The notes: generated by a model from the letters alone, not told the origin. Positions 12,828 through 26,130 are shown, numbered from the stretch's first letter. The stretch: 64,000 nucleotides of DNA from Panax quinquefolius (GCA_020205615.1 CM035170.1:57014107-57078106); one strand, 5' to 3'. Made by a program: numbers and translations.

Positions 12828-13265
12828 CATGTTGCTCCATGGAAAGGAGTTACAAGATTTGGAAAGAGAGGAAAGTTCAGTCATCGATTCATTGGCCCAT
12901 TTGAAATCCTCGATTGAGTAGGAACTGTGGCCTATAGACTCGTTTTACCGCCAAGTATATCTCGTGTTCATAATATTTTTTACATATCTATGTTACGTAA
13001 ATATGTGGAAGACCCAAACCATATTATTGAATTAGAACCAGACGAGATAGCGGAAGATTTAACGGATGAAGAGGTACCTGTTAAGATCTTGGATACGAAG
13101 GAACATATTCTACGCTCCAAGGTTATACCTCAAGTTAAAGTTTAGTGCAGAAACAACGATGTTGAGGAAATGACCTGGGAGTTAGAATCTGAAATGAAAT
13201 CAAGGTATCCTCACATCTTCGACATACCAGATACGTACACCAATTTCGAGGACAAAATTTCATAA
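12828..13265 (+). pseudogene. 3' end of a chromovirus-type Ty3/gypsy pol (integrase C-terminus)
   Basis: Reads VAPWKGVTRFGKRGKF, GPFEILD, a stop at about 12918, then VGTVAYRLVLPPSISRVHN, SMLRKYVEDPNHIIELEP and, after a second stop near 13145, WELESEMKSRYPHIFD. This order (GKRGKL, GPFEIL, VAYRLALPP, VHNVFHVSMLRKY, W-E-SEMK-YPHLF) is the integrase C-terminal and chromodomain-like tail of Tekay/Del-like chromoviruses. A purine-rich tract follows, then an LTR start at 13277. Everything upstream of the tail is missing. Confidence 0.85.
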
Positions 13266-13276
13266 AAATGGGAGGT

Positions 13277-13686
13277 TGTAAGATCCCAATTTTTATGAAT
13301 AAAGAATAAATTTCTCTAAAATATCATTTTGAATATTATGGTGTGAATTTGATATAATGTTATAGTTGTGAGTAATATTTACAAATTTTACAAAGCAAAT
13401 GGTTATAAAATATTCGTTTGGTCGGAAAATATTCGTTTTATCAGGGAATATTCATACGACGGCAAGACAATAATTGGTGGACCTCACAACGAAATTACTG
13501 TCGGAGTTAGAAAATGACAGAAATAACTTTTTATAAAAATAACGACAAAAATTTTATCGTTTACTGTTGAAATACCCAGTGATAAAAGTACAGTAATGCG
13601 CGTGGTTGCATAGTAACACACGGTATTGATTATTAATGCTTACTTGAGAAGTCACTCAGTTATACTCAATTATTGCTACAGTAATT
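13277..13686 (+). mobile_element. 5' portion of a gypsy LTR, truncated
   Basis: Starts TGTAAGATCCC directly after the pol tail and purine tract, so this is the 3' LTR of that element. It matches other LTRs of the window up to TATTGCTACAGTAAT at 13686, where an LTR in the opposite orientation begins. Confidence 0.8.
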
Positions 13687-16600
13687 GTGACGCCCCCAAA
13701 ACAAGTATACATTACCCATCTTGAGTAGCCAGATATCACACTACATAAATCAAATACAAACTTCTTTTATACAATACGACAAAAGCGTAGCTTAAAGATT
13801 TTACACGAATATTATCTTCTAGACAGTATTCAAACTCAAATAGAGTCATCATTACAATTATTATCACACAATTTCACTGAATAGTGAGGACTACTAATGT
13901 AAGACCCCAAATTATTAATAAATAAAATTTATTTTCCTCTATTTATTATTTTGAAATAGTAAGGGTTGATTTGATTAATGTGGTTAGTTATGGGTAAAAT
14001 GCGCAAATATTTTAAATAAGCAGGTGGTTATAAAATATTCATTGTTGTTAGAAATATTCGTTTGATGTCGATTGAATATTCTTAACTTGTCGGGGAATAT
14101 TAAATGCAACGACGCAGTCTTTATTGGGCCATATGAAAAAGCTATTGGATGAAGAAAATGATGATATAAGTTGTTTATAAATAATTTACGATTTGTTCTG
14201 AATAAGCGGTATTGCACCAATTATTGATTCTTACGTGAAGAAGGCACTTCTCAAATTATTACGATGAATTCTTTATTCGAGTTTTTTATTTTATTGATTG
14301 ATAATTCTTTGCGTTGATATTTTATATTCTTGTTGTTTCAATAATTGTTACTATACAATATTTTCCATTATCGAAGCAATAATTCATATTATCTGAATAA
14401 TATTAATAGAAAATATTATTGGCGATGTCTAGAAAGTTCTATCTACAGGAGAGGTTTGGTCACCTAATTTAAGCCAAGATGAGAGAAATTCTATTGAAAG
14501 CCCCCTCTTTCTTAATCGAACGACACGATTGCCGATCTTTTGTGATTCTGAATATTATTTGTGAATAATTAATTATTGATTTATATGATGAGAAAATATT
14601 GATTTTATGTAGGTTATAGATGGAGAAAATTTTTAAAGTATTGATTGTTAAAAATTGATATTTTATCTTTTCCGATAAAATAATATTTTATTATATTATA
14701 TAATAATGATGATATTTTTACAATGAATGTGGGATATATGAGTATATGAGGAGGAAGAGTATTTTTGTTGCAAAATTTGTTTAAAACTTGTTAAACATGT
14801 TGGTGGACCCATTTCTTGATTGTAATTTGATTATAGCCTATAAAATTGTCCGTTTATGGATTTCGGACAATTTTTGTTTGGAATTTGGAAACACTTCCTT
14901 CTGCAAAGTTGTAGAGAATTGAATTTCCTATAAAAAGTCACGAGATTCGAATTTTTTGATAAAAGGGCTATTTATTATGAATTATTGAAGTTCCGAAGTT
15001 CCTGAATAATTGATTTTTGGAAGTTTTAAATTTTTTTTAAAAGAAAAACGTTTTTTTTATTTGGTTGGCTCCACTTGCACATGTTAGTGGCTGATTTCAA
15101 TTGTCTAGAGGTGGGCGTAGGAATTTGGTTAATACATATTATTAATTTATTAAATTTTCTGCTTTGGTGTTCTAAGCATTTTTCTATAAATAGGTTGCTT
15201 AGGTTAGAATTAAAAATCACACCAGAAACTAAAGATTTCTCTCTCTTTCTCTCTTGATATATTGGCGTATTCTTGTGAGTATTTTAGTACTTTGAGTATT
15301 GCTATATCTGGTGCAATACTTTTCAAAGACTATATCCAATATACTGATCAAAAGATTATCCTTTTTAGGTAAGGGATGTTATTTTCTTCTCAAATGATAT
15401 TATTTCTTCAATATCATTATCTTTGAAATATTGGTTGGAACTTTTATCAAATTTAGAACTTTTTTCATGTCAAGGGTTACTATTCATGAGTTCTTATTCA
15501 TGAGTTACTATTATGAGTTACTATTCACGAGTTTCTTATTCATGAGTTACTATTCACGAGTTACTATTCATACTATTACTATTCAGCGTGATGATGTTTT
15601 TTTGTGAAATTTTTATCTTTTTGGTGTCTGGAGTTACTATTCACATATATCTGACCTTTATTCACGTTATCGACCTTATTCACGCGAATTTATTACTATT
15701 CACGGAAAAAATTAAATTTTCATTTTTCATCCAAGATATCTATTATGGATACTAGTTTTGATTGTATCGATATTTTGATCATTCTTGAATCTTACTCCAC
15801 TCTTTGAGTTATTTATGAAGTATTTTTGAACTTGGATTGTTTAAAAGTACGAATCCTTAATATTTATTCTTTTGTTTCACTTTGGATTCGTTTTTCTTTA
15901 AAATATTTTTCATCATCCTCGATCCTAAATGATGATATAATTGAATATCTTTGGCCTTAGTGCAAAGATGAATGATTCCGATGAATATCTTTGGCCGTAG
16001 TGCAAAGATGAGCAGTGTTTAGATGAACATGACCAACTGATGAATATCTTTGGCTTTGTAGTGAAAAGATGAATATTTGATTCCAAATATATATTGATTG
16101 ATGTTACGAGGGATAAAAGATGAGCGATGAACTTTTAAATTCATATATAGAAGATAGTAGTTTGCATTCTCTACTTAACTCTTCTAATTAATTATTATTT
16201 CCATTCTAATATTAATTTAAAACTTGTTATCTATTGTATTCTATTAGATTTTTCCCTGTTGAAGACTAACGATAATTTGTTTTATATTATCTTAGTCATA
16301 ATGTTCTTTCTTGGGCTAGTTGAAGCTCACCCTTTTCCTTGTTGTTCCATTTTTCTTCTCGGGGAGGCGAGAATGTAGCGAGTACTAAGTAAAGGTGTGG
16401 AATGATGGTTCTAGAAGTCGTTTTAGTAGTCCTCACCATTTTGTAAAATAATGTATCAATAATTGTCTTTGAGGACTTATTTGAGTGTGGATATTGTCTA
16501 GATGACAATATTTGTATTTAAACTTCATGATTTTTATGTTGTATTAATAAAGTTGTAGTTGTTTCTGTACCATGAATTTTGACGACTCAGAATGGGTGTT

Positions 16601-19600
16601 GTATACCTGTTTTGGGGGCGTCACAACTAATGCAAACATCTGGACCGTCACTCCGTTCCATGACTAGTCCCGACTATATTCTAATTTCCTGAAGAGAACA
16701 ATGAAAACAAATGGTGAGCTCAACTAGCCCAATAAGAAATATTATGACTAAGATAATGCAGAATAAATTATCCTTAGACTTCAACAGTGTTAAACTGATA
16801 AAATACAATAAACATCAAGTTTAACTACAGCGGAATAAGTAATCCATTAGAAGAGTCAAGTAGAACATAATGTCTACTATCTCTTCTAGATTAAAAGTTC
16901 ATCGTTAATATTTCATTCCTGTAATACTCATCAACAGTTCTTTGTTATACCCTAGAAAAAAAGAATTCTCATCACCTGTATTCACCTGAACCACCAACGA
17001 TTATAGTTAAATCCACAATTCATATTTATAATCATGTAAATCAACAGTTTCTCTTTGCCACAAAGGCTTAATAGAACGTTTACTCAATATCCTTACCCCA
17101 AAGGCTAAAGATATTCAAATGTAAGAACAATGATCATACTAATCGATTTATCTATCTTTGCACTTTACGGGCATCAATTGTATGTCGAGCACTACGTCCA
17201 AAGACATTCAATTGTTAACTAATGGTCATGATCCCGCCAATCACATCATCATATTATCCATGCACTACTGACGAAGGATATTCGTTAGTATCACCAGTGG
17301 GTCATGATCATGTCATACACCATCCATCTTTGCCTTCTGAGGCTAAAGCTTTCAATCAATGCTCATTCGTCTTTGCACGTAAGCCAAAGATATACAATTG
17401 TAAAATCAATAATCAACGGTCCATCTTTGCACATACGCCAAAGATATACAATCATCACAATATAAACATGAGGATGATGACAATGATATAAGCATTAATC
17501 AAAGCGAAATAAAAGATAAATATTAAAGACTTTAAATTTATCCGAGTTTAAAAATATCCAAATTTTCAACATGATCTTTGCTTTGTGGAGTAAAATTCAA
17601 GAATAATATTCATGTACCAAAAATAATTTGAACGGAAAAGAAATATATTTTCTCGTTGAATAATACCTTTCGTGAATAGTACCCTATGAATAATACTTCA
17701 GGAATAGTACCTTGTGAATAGTACCCCGGCATGAAAAGTACCCCAAATATCCGAGTGAATAATATTCGGATGAATAGTAATTTGGGTGAATAGTAACCCA
17801 TGAATAGTAACTCGTGAATAGTACTCCGACACGAAAAGTGTCCTGAATACTCGAGTGAATAATACTAGAATGAATAGTAACCGGGTGAATAGTAACCCGT
17901 GAATAGTAACTCGTAAAAGAAAAATACCAAAGAAAATGATATTCTATGACAAGTACAAAAGAAATGATATCTCATACGAGTATAATAGAATATACGAAGT
18001 TGCAAATGGATTTTCACCCGCCATGCGGTAATCAACGTAGACAGGTCATTTCCACAATTTAATAAAGAATGAATACAAAGGATCATTCACTATGCATGCG
18101 GTAATCCACATAGACAGGTTATTCCAATAGAATAATAAAGAATAGAATAAAAGAAGAATTCACTATGCGTGCGTAATCCGCACAGATAGGTTATTCTAAT
18201 AGAATAATAAAGAATGGAACCAGGTCATGCGTAACTAACACAGACAGGATATTCTAACAGAATAATAAAAAATGAAACCAGGTCATGCGTAATTCGCACA
18301 GACATGATATTCCAATAGAATAATAAAGAATGGAGCCAGTCACGCGTAATCACGCACGATGTGATATTCCAAATGTAATAATAAAGAATGGAATAACAAT
18401 ATAATTCACTGGGCATGCGATAGATCACATATATATCATGTTATTCCAATGTAATAATAAAGAATGGAATAACGAAGAATTTCACCATGTATAAATGGTT
18501 TGGCAGCATGCATGTGTGTTTATTCCAACATAATAATAAAGAATGGAATAACAACCCTTACGGTATTGAAAGAAAATAACTATCTTCATGAATACGAAAG
18601 AATAATACCCTTACTATACTATAATAATAATATCCCTTACCTTAGAAGAAAACTGAATAGTGAAGTAGCAGACTTCTCTTCTTTCTCTCTCTATAATAAT
18701 TGCTTTATAGCTTTTAGTGAATTGGTGAAAAATAATGAAGGAATGAGCTTATTTATAGGAAAATATAGTTTCGATAATTGCACATTTTGGGGCTCAAAAT
18801 ATTACAAATATAATACCTTCTTCTTTTTCTTTATTTTTAATTTAGTCCTGCAAGTATTATCAAACTTGGACCACCTCCCCTAATAGTAAATCATGTGAAT
18901 CAATAGTAAATCATGTGACTCAATAGTTCTAAATATGTGAAAATATGAATTACAGTATAGTACCTCCATCTATACCTTCATTTTAACTTAGTCATGCAAA
19001 TATTATCAATCTTGTACCAACTCCCCTAATAGTACAAGAATGTGAATCAATAGTACACACATGTGAACAAATAGTTATAATCATGTGAATCAATAACAAT
19101 TAATTACTCATTTATCTGGTTAATTACCCGATTGGTCAGTATAACTTCCAGACATCAATTAATATCAAAATAAATATCGATTTCCAGTAACACTAATTAT
19201 TCCAACACAATGGAACTATCAATTTATTCTTTAATCAACACGAACTTATTCATCATTAATATTATAACTCACAATATTTAACAACCAGGTCGTTCCCAGA
19301 AAAGAAAAGGGCTTTCCGATAAGGATTTCTCCTTATTGGCGCGCAATTAGGTAGCCAAACCTCTTCTCGACAGAACTTCTAGACATTGTCAATATTGCAA
19401 ATAATAATATGAATAACTTTGTCATCTTAATTATTGATTTAATAATATAACATATTATACAGATGATACTGTGACAACAATTGAATCAATAATATGAGAG
19501 ATATGATGCAGCAATTACCGTAGCAATAATTGAGTATAACTGAGTGACTTCTCACGTAAACATCAATAACCAATATCGTGTGCTACTATGCACCACGCAT

Positions 19601-19720
19601 AGTACTGTACTTTTACCACCGAGTATTTTATGATAACTTTCTTACTTTGAAATTTTTTAACACATCACCCTTTACTTTAACCTTTTATCAATTTAACCAT
19701 TTACTAAATAATAAAATCAA
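13687..19720 (-). mobile_element. Reverse-oriented gypsy LTR, split by a solo LTR
   Basis: Begins TGTGACGCCCCC at 13687, the reverse complement of the LTR 3' end (GGGGGCGTCACA). It is interrupted at 13898-16625 and resumes at 16631. It carries the family's hairpin minisatellites (18050-18570) and ATTCAC-rich repeats (17640-17920) in reverse. Near 19720 it meets a forward LTR, and its own 5' terminus (TGTRAGACCCC) is not visible, so it is truncated. Excluding the nested LTR it is about 3.3 kb. Confidence 0.75.
13898..16625 (+). mobile_element. Solo LTR S0 (2,728 bp) with TSD ACTAA
   Basis: Starts TGTAAGACCCC and ends GGGGGCGTCACA. It is flanked by ACTAA at 13893-13897 and 16626-16630. Neither a PBS nor an internal region follows, so this is a solo LTR left by recombination. 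TATAAATA at 15185-15192 is the probable promoter. Downstream are tandem GAGTTACTATTCAC repeats (15482-15720) and hairpin units with ATCTTTGG/CAAAGAT arms (15947-16075). Confidence 0.93.
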
Positions 19721-21262
19721 TTTTTTTAAAAAGTTTCAGCCGACGCCCGTGAACTTTTCTATTGTGCAGTCCGTGTTTTTCTAAATTCAAATAGTATCCT
19801 TCCATTCTCCTATAAATAGGATGCTTAGTTTAAAAATGAAAATCACACTAGAATCAGAGAATTCTTCTTCTATAATATTGAGCGTATTTCTTTAGAGTTT
19901 AAGGAAGCTTTAAGTGTAGAAAACAATGCAAGTTTTCTTCAAGAATATCCCCGCCATACCAATCAGAAATACTCTCATTTTAAGGTAAGGGATATTATTT
20001 TTATTCAATATTCGTATGAAATAATATTTTCTTCTATACTCTGTAGTAAGTAAGTAATATTATTTCATTTTCGTATTCTTAATTCTACACTCATGTTGAT
20101 AAGTTTTGCTTCCATACTCCTTGAAATTAGTACAATATCCTTGAAATTTAAGCTTCATGTAGTATCTTTTCGCAAGAATATTTTTCTGAACATTCTTGTT
20201 AAATTTTAATCTTTTCATGTCGGGGTACTATTCACTCGGGTACTATTCACCGGGGGTACTATTCATGACAAAAAAATAATTTCTTTTCTTTCCAAATTAT
20301 TTTTGATACAATACTATTCTTAAATTTTACTCCACAAAGCAGTATCATGTTGACAATTTGGACATTATTAAATTTTGGATAAATTGATTTATAAATCTTT
20401 AAAATTTATCCTTGCTCTCATTTAATTGAATTCTTACATCATTGTCATCATCCTCATGCTTATACTGTAATGAAAGTCATATTTGGCCCGTAGTGCATAG
20501 ATGGATTGTTGATTGGTATGATTATGACTATGTATCGGTATAATCATGACATGTAATGTTACAAATGATGTGATAAAAGTCATCATTGGCCCGTAGTCCA
20601 TTGATGGACAATTGTTGGCATGATCATGACCATTGGTGATACTAACGAATATCCTTGGCCCGTAGTGCATGGATAATTCGTGGATATGATACTAATGAAT
20701 ATCATTGGCCCGTAGTGCATGAATAATTGAGTGATGTGGATTATTTATTAAGCTGTGTTACAACGATAAAATATTGATGATGAACTTTTAAATCATAGAA
20801 GATAGTAGATATCATACTCTACTTGACTCTTTTAATGGATTGTTTGTTCCGCTGCAGTTAAACTTGTTGTCTATTGTATTCTATCAGTTTAATACTGTTG
20901 AAGGCTAATGATAATTTATTCTGCATTATCTTAGTCATAATATTTCTTACTGGGCTAGTTGAGCTCACCCTTTGCTTTCATTGTTCTCTTCAATAAATGA
21001 GAACATAGACGGGACTAGTCGGGGAATGGAGTGATGGTCCAAGATGGTGGCTATAGTAGTCCTCACTATTCTATGAAATAGTGTGATAATAAATGTAATG
21101 AGGACTCCATTTGAGTTTGGATATTGTCTATGAGACAATATTCGTGTTACAACTCTTAGCTACACTTTTATCGTATTGTATAATTAAGTTTGTATTTAAA
21201 TTCTGTACCATATATTTGGCAACTCACAATGAATGATGTATACCTATTTTGAGGACGTCACA
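19720..21262 (+). mobile_element. 3' portion of a gypsy LTR
   Basis: Contains TATAAATA at 19811-19818 and the family's downstream landmarks. It ends TTTTGAGGACGTCACA at 21262, a variant of the GGGGCGTCACA terminus. The left end is an abrupt junction with the reverse LTR. Hairpin units with the GGCCCGTAGTGC loop occur at 20485-20730. Confidence 0.75.
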
Positions 21263-21318
21263 TTATATATCATAGAGGGTATCTCCCGCAAGTCCTATTT
21301 TATAATATACTTCATTGC

Positions 21319-23002
21319 TGAAACAATCCGAGTCAAATAACGAGTCTAGAACAAATCTCGGGTCAAATTTAAGTCTAAATCGAATAAAAACCATCCAAAT
21401 AAGGAGTTAAACCACTAGCCCAATAGTATCTTTTTGGGTTATCTTAGCCCACCACATGCTCACCTAAAAGGTCATGACTGAATGTACTGTTGTTAGTAAT
21501 TAAGTGAGGTGTTACAAACTCTCCTATTTAAATTTTTGATGTCTCCATCAGTAGGGCTGAGCAAGTAACCAAATTAGAACCGAAACCGCACCAAAAACCG
21601 CATGAACCACACCAATTAAAACCGCACCAACGGTTCCGGCGTATGTGGCGGTTTTAGGTGGGTTGAATGACCAAATTTACGGTTCCGGTTTGGTTACTAG
21701 CCAAAACCGCACGCATAAAATCGAAACCGCACCATATGTGTGTATGTATGTATTATCTCTAGCAAATTCTAAAGTTACTTTTCACTTGAACACGCTAAGA
21801 GAAAACCTCAGTCTTGCATTATCATTTTTTCACCAATTGAAAGAAGATTGTTAGAGGTTATACAGTCAAAAATTAAACAATTGGGTTTTGGAATTTAGAA
21901 TTTGTTTGATGCGTTATTGGAGGGGCTTATAGCTGAGGGGTCAAATTCGTTGGTTCGAGCACTTGATGCATTGGTTAAGGTCAATACTATAATAATAATA
22001 GTCTAATATATTATTTTTTTAATTAGGTATAGTTATGATTATATTCTATAAGTCCTTCATGCAATATATAAGATAGAATTTCATTATATCTCTAGTATAT
22101 ACTTTTAAATTTTGGAGAACTAGATAAATCTTCTTGCTTGTTATCGAATATATGGTCTCCGTTATTTTATATAGTGTATATTTTAGTTTTAAAGCATCAT
22201 TTCTTTATTATAAACTAAAATTATTTTACGTGTCTCATTGTTCTATGATTTGATGGTGAATTTGACATGTTTGACAGAAGGGACTTTGGTTCTATGCTTG
22301 ATATAATTCTCATTGTCGACTTTGTCACTAAGTTAATTGTTCGATGCAAGTTCTATGTTAAATTTTATTGAAGGCTTAGATTTTTTTGTTATTTCAATTA
22401 GTTTTGGAACCGAAATCGCACCAATTAAAATCGCACCGCACACTTTAAAACCAAACCGCACCAATCACAAGCGGTTTAGGTAAAGTGTTTTGAATTTTCA
22501 AATCACACTTGAAGCGGTTTGGTCTTGATTTGGACTTCAAACCGCACCAAACCGCACCATGCTCACCCCTATCCGTCAGAACCGATCACACACATGATCC
22601 ACATATCTTTGTCGCTCTAGTCATTGTAGAATAATACCAGCTAGTTTCGTGTCCCCACCTCTGAACCTTTCTCCATTATGTGATAATACCACTAGCATTC
22701 GTGTCCTCACCTCTGACAACTCGATCGGATGACCTGACCCGAGCTTTCAAGAGTCAACTCTGATACGATATGAAACAACTCGAGTTCGGAACAAATCTTG
22801 AGTCAAATCTCATGTCCGAATCGAATAAAATTCATCCAAATAAGACCTTAAATCACTGGTCTAATAGTAGCTTCTTGGATTATCTTAGTCCACCACATGT
22901 TCATCCAAAAAACCATGACTGAAGATAATATTATTAGTAACTTAATTCTTTATATACAAATAATTTTTTTTATATCTATTAATATGGGACTGATGTATTA
23001 CA
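21319..23002 (-). mobile_element. TRIM-like short-LTR retroelement, reverse, with a hAT insert
   Basis: Direct repeats at 21319-21516 and 22771-23002 share blocks such as GAACAAATCT, CCATCCAAATAAG-like and CCACCACATG. In reverse orientation the repeat starts TGTAAC and ends GTTTCA. GTATCAGAGTTGACTC (reverse strand of 22753-22768) follows as a tRNA-Met-like primer site. Without the hAT insert the internal region is about 230 bases, with no coding. Flanks ATTGC (21314-21318) and ATTGT (23003-23007) are a possible diverged TSD. No 5S-like segment, so not Cassandra. Confidence 0.6.
21552..22571. mobile_element. Non-autonomous hAT element (1,020 bp)
   Basis: Ends TAGGGCTGAGCA and (reverse) TAGGGGTGAGCA form inverted repeats. 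Flanks TCCATCAG (21544-21551) and TCCGTCAG (22572-22579) are an 8-bp target duplication with one mismatch, the hAT length. Both subterminal regions are rich in AACCGCACC repeats, as expected for transposase-binding arrays. No transposase frame. Confidence 0.88.
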
Positions 23003-23587
23003 ATTGTATTATTACACTAGAAGTTTTACCTGACACGCATTTGTGCAATTTTAAAACTATAAAATATATTTTAATGTAACTTCTTGTTTTGCATGAAGAT
23101 AATTTAGGGATGATGGGCACTCGAGACATAAAATAAGAATTGAGCGTCAATTTTTTTAATTTTTTTTTATCATAAACCGTTACAAAACCTTATTAAAAAG
23201 CAGTTAAAATATTTGCTCTCCCTTTATAATAAGAAATGAGTAAATTGTAAGTTCATATTTCCTTGTAAGTTTATTATTAATTCTTAAAAGTTAAGTTCAA
23301 ATATTTTCCAACTCAAAGTTGATATATATGGTTCATTAAAATTTACAAAAAATATTTTTTATAATTAGTACGATTTTTAGATAATTTATAATATTTAATA
23401 TTATTTTGATTAAAATTAAATAAATTTATATTAATTTTATGTTTAAAAATATTTTAAAATTTAAATAATTTTATAACGAATAAAAAATTTCGATTTTATT
23501 TTCTTTCCTTAGTTCTTTTTCTGAAAATACGTTGCCATCCCTACCTTACCTCGCCTTTTTGAATCCTTAAAAGGTTGTGAGTTATTA
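23003..23587. other. AT-rich intergenic DNA, nothing recognised
   Basis: Very AT-rich with oligo-T and oligo-A runs. No reading frame, repeat end or RNA gene could be supported. Confidence 0.5.
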
Positions 23588-23597
23588 ATTTAACTAC

Positions 23598-24911
23598 GAC
23601 AACACTAATGATTTGGCCATCAAAGTTGGCACATTTTACTGAATACCCGATTGAACTTTTAATTTTTTAAGTTAAGTCACTGAACTAATTTTTATTTTCA
23701 AATTGGGTCATTCTGTTAAAAAAAGTTGACAGACATTATATTTTTGTTTATGTGGCACTGACGTAGCAAGAAAAACTAAAAAATATTGCTTATGGCAAAA
23801 AAAAAAAATCAAAAATAGATTTTAAAAATAGAAAAATTAACATTTTAAAGTTTTAAAAATAACAAAACATAATAAAATAAAACAAAAAATATACAGATTT
23901 TCTTTAAAAATACAATTTTAAAAAACAGATTTTTTTGAAAAAAGCAAATTTTTAAAAAACAGTTTTTTAAAAAACAGTTTTTTTTTTTAAAATAGCTTTT
24001 TTAAAACATTTTTTTTAAAAATAGATTTTAAAAAACAGTTTTTGTTTAAAAAAGATTTTTAAAAAACAGAATTTTTTAAAAAACAGATTTTTTAAAAAGC
24101 AGTCTTCTTTTTAAAAAAGTTTTTTGACAAAAGCAGTTTTTTAAAAACAGTTTTTTTTAAAAAATGGTGTTTATTTAAAAAAAACAGATTTTTTTTAAAA
24201 ACGAACTTTTTAAAAAAAAAATCTGTTTTTTTAAAAAAACTGTCTTTTTTTGTTTTATTATGTTTTTGTTATTTTTAAAACTTTAAAATGTTAATTTTTT
24301 TATTTTTAAAATCTGTTTTTGATTTTTTTTGCCACATAAGCAATACTCCCTCCGTCCCAAATTATCTGTTGTTCTAGAGTTCTACACATACCAATATGTG
24401 TGATAAAAATACTAAAATACCCTTATGTGCTAATTTTGTGTTTTATGCAATTAAGGCTTTAGTAAAAGAAGATTGTCCATAGAAGAGTGTGTCAAGGTCT
24501 TTTAAGAAGCATAACTTTGGCAATCACATTCTTATTGGTGGAAATATGAAAAGGATGCTTAAAAAAGAGGAGAGACTTGAATAAGTAATGACTATCAACA
24601 ATCAAGGTAAAGGGGCAAACTTGGAAAACAAAGGGAAAAAATACATTGAAATCTTGAAAAAGGATATTGTGGGACAAAATTTTTTACGCTAAAACAATGA
24701 GATAATTTGGAGATGAGAGGAGTATTTTTAGTTTTTTCTTGTCACGTCGGTATAATGTAGACAAAAAATCTAACGTCTGTCAACTTTTTTTAACGGAATG
24801 ACCTAATTTAAAAATAAAAATTAGTTCAGTGACTTAATTTGAAAAATTAAAAGTTCAATCAAGTATTAAGTAAAACGTGCCAATTTTGGTGGCCAAATCA
24901 TTAGTTTTGCC
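23598..24911. mobile_element. Palindromic MULE-like element with 10-bp TSD
   Basis: ATTTAACTAC flanks both ends (23588-23597 and 24912-24921). The left arm begins GACAACACTAATGATTTGGC and the reversed right arm GGCAAAACTAATGATTTGGC. Similarity between the arms continues for at least 180 bases. The middle is a run of TTTTAAAAAACAG-type units that can pair with itself. Long inverted ends with a 9-11 bp target duplication are typical of Mutator-like elements. No transposase. A Stowaway is nested at 24346-24722. Confidence 0.8.
24346..24722. mobile_element. Stowaway-type MITE nested in the MULE (377 bp)
   Basis: Left end CTCCCTCCGTCCCAAATTAT. The right end, reversed, reads CTCCTCTCATCTCCAAATTA, a diverged partner. 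TA lies on both sides (24344-24345, 24723-24724). The insertion splits the inner part of the MULE palindrome, so it is younger. Confidence 0.75.
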
Positions 24912-24921
24912 ATTTAACTAC

Positions 24922-25440
24922 TTTGTAAGGATATTCATATATACCATAACAAAGATGGAGCAATATGCAAGAGACCGAGACTTTGACAGTAAAGAAGAGA
25001 AATTTTGAAGTACTTGAAAAGTTTGGCTTCACGTGCTTTTGTGAAGGAATCTAATCGGAGTACTCATGTTGAATCAATGTTTGTTTATGGAAACGTTGCG
25101 ATCTAGGAGATCGATTGTCAGTCAATATGGGGCTGCTGACTCTGCGGTCAAGAAAGGCACGCAGCCGCCAAATATCGTTACCTACCCATTTTCTTATCTT
25201 TATATATTGTAGGTGATGAAAATGTCTCAAATTTTTTATCTAACGTAATGCTCCCTTGTTTTAAAAGATACAATTATTACTAATTTTCAAAACTTAATTT
25301 TAAATATTTTTCAAATTTATATTATTCATTAAAAATTATATATCACTCTCTCTGTTCTATAAATTTGGTTGACTTTCTTTTTTAAGTTGTTCCAAAATAT
25401 AACTTCATTTTTATTTAATAATTAGTGTTCCTTTTATACT
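24922..25440. other. Unassigned stretch
   Basis: 24950-25190 is less AT-rich than its surroundings and could be an old gene or retroelement fragment, but no domain was recognised. A sequence near 25350 (CTCTCTCTGTTCTATAAATT) resembles a Stowaway end without a visible partner. Confidence 0.3.
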
Positions 25441-26130
25441 CGTATTTTATTTATTGTTCTATTTCAGTTTGATGAATTATACCTCCTTCATATGACAAAT
25501 ACTTTTTAGAAAGTACTTGTCGTTGAAGAATTTCTGGAACTTTTCCCAAGATAGCATCAGTTCGAAAAGATGAGTACGTTTTACAGATTTCCACCAGTAA
25601 TCTGCCTCTCCTCATAAATAAAGGTGGCGAATGGAACTTTTTGCTCCTCTGAGCATCCCAAGATATCAAATATCTTGGTGATCTGCTTAATCCATGCTTC
25701 TACCTTAAGTGGCTTTGGCTTTCCCAAAAATTTTAGCGGTCCCAATTTCTTGAATTACTTAGCAGTGACCAGCCGTGAGTTGCCATTGATTTCACCTGCA
25801 TTAATTTTGAACACGAGTCTCTCTCGTTTGGTGTTGCATGAATTGTAGAAAGCTCCTAAACATCTCATCGTTAATCATTTGGTCGGTGTTGTTATTTACA
25901 TGAGGATTATTGCCTTCTTGATGCACATTATCCTGATTATTGATTGGCGGTGTCTCAACGGTCTCATGTGCTCCATTGCTTATCTCAAAATTTTAGAATG
26001 TCATTCTTAAATTAATACTGCCACAAAACAAGGGTTAATTAAAGAAATTGACATGCCACATAGTATCCCTATATTCCAACCAACCAATTAAATAAAAAAT
26101 AAGCTTAGGTAGGACACACTAGCGAATGAT
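25441..26130 (-). pseudogene. Ty3/gypsy leader and gag N-terminal fragment, reverse
   Basis: The minus strand matches the E1 leader and gag start (49585-50130) closely, including the untranslated segment before gag. It reads NGAHETVETPPINNQDNVHQ, then RLVTAK, GPLKFLGKPKPLK and KIFDILGCSEEQKVPFATF. Stops and shifts interrupt it (for example after RLVTAK). It is cut at 25441, and the hAT element begins about 10 bases past its other end. Same family as E1. Confidence 0.82.

Noticed and set aside
21319..21516. Cassandra-type TRIM with 5S rRNA-like LTR
   Set aside because: No 5S promoter boxes or the GGGTGACC block were found in either repeat.
25331..25440. Third Stowaway end (CTCTCTCTGTTC near 25350)
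   Set aside because: No inverted partner or TA-bounded right end could be found.
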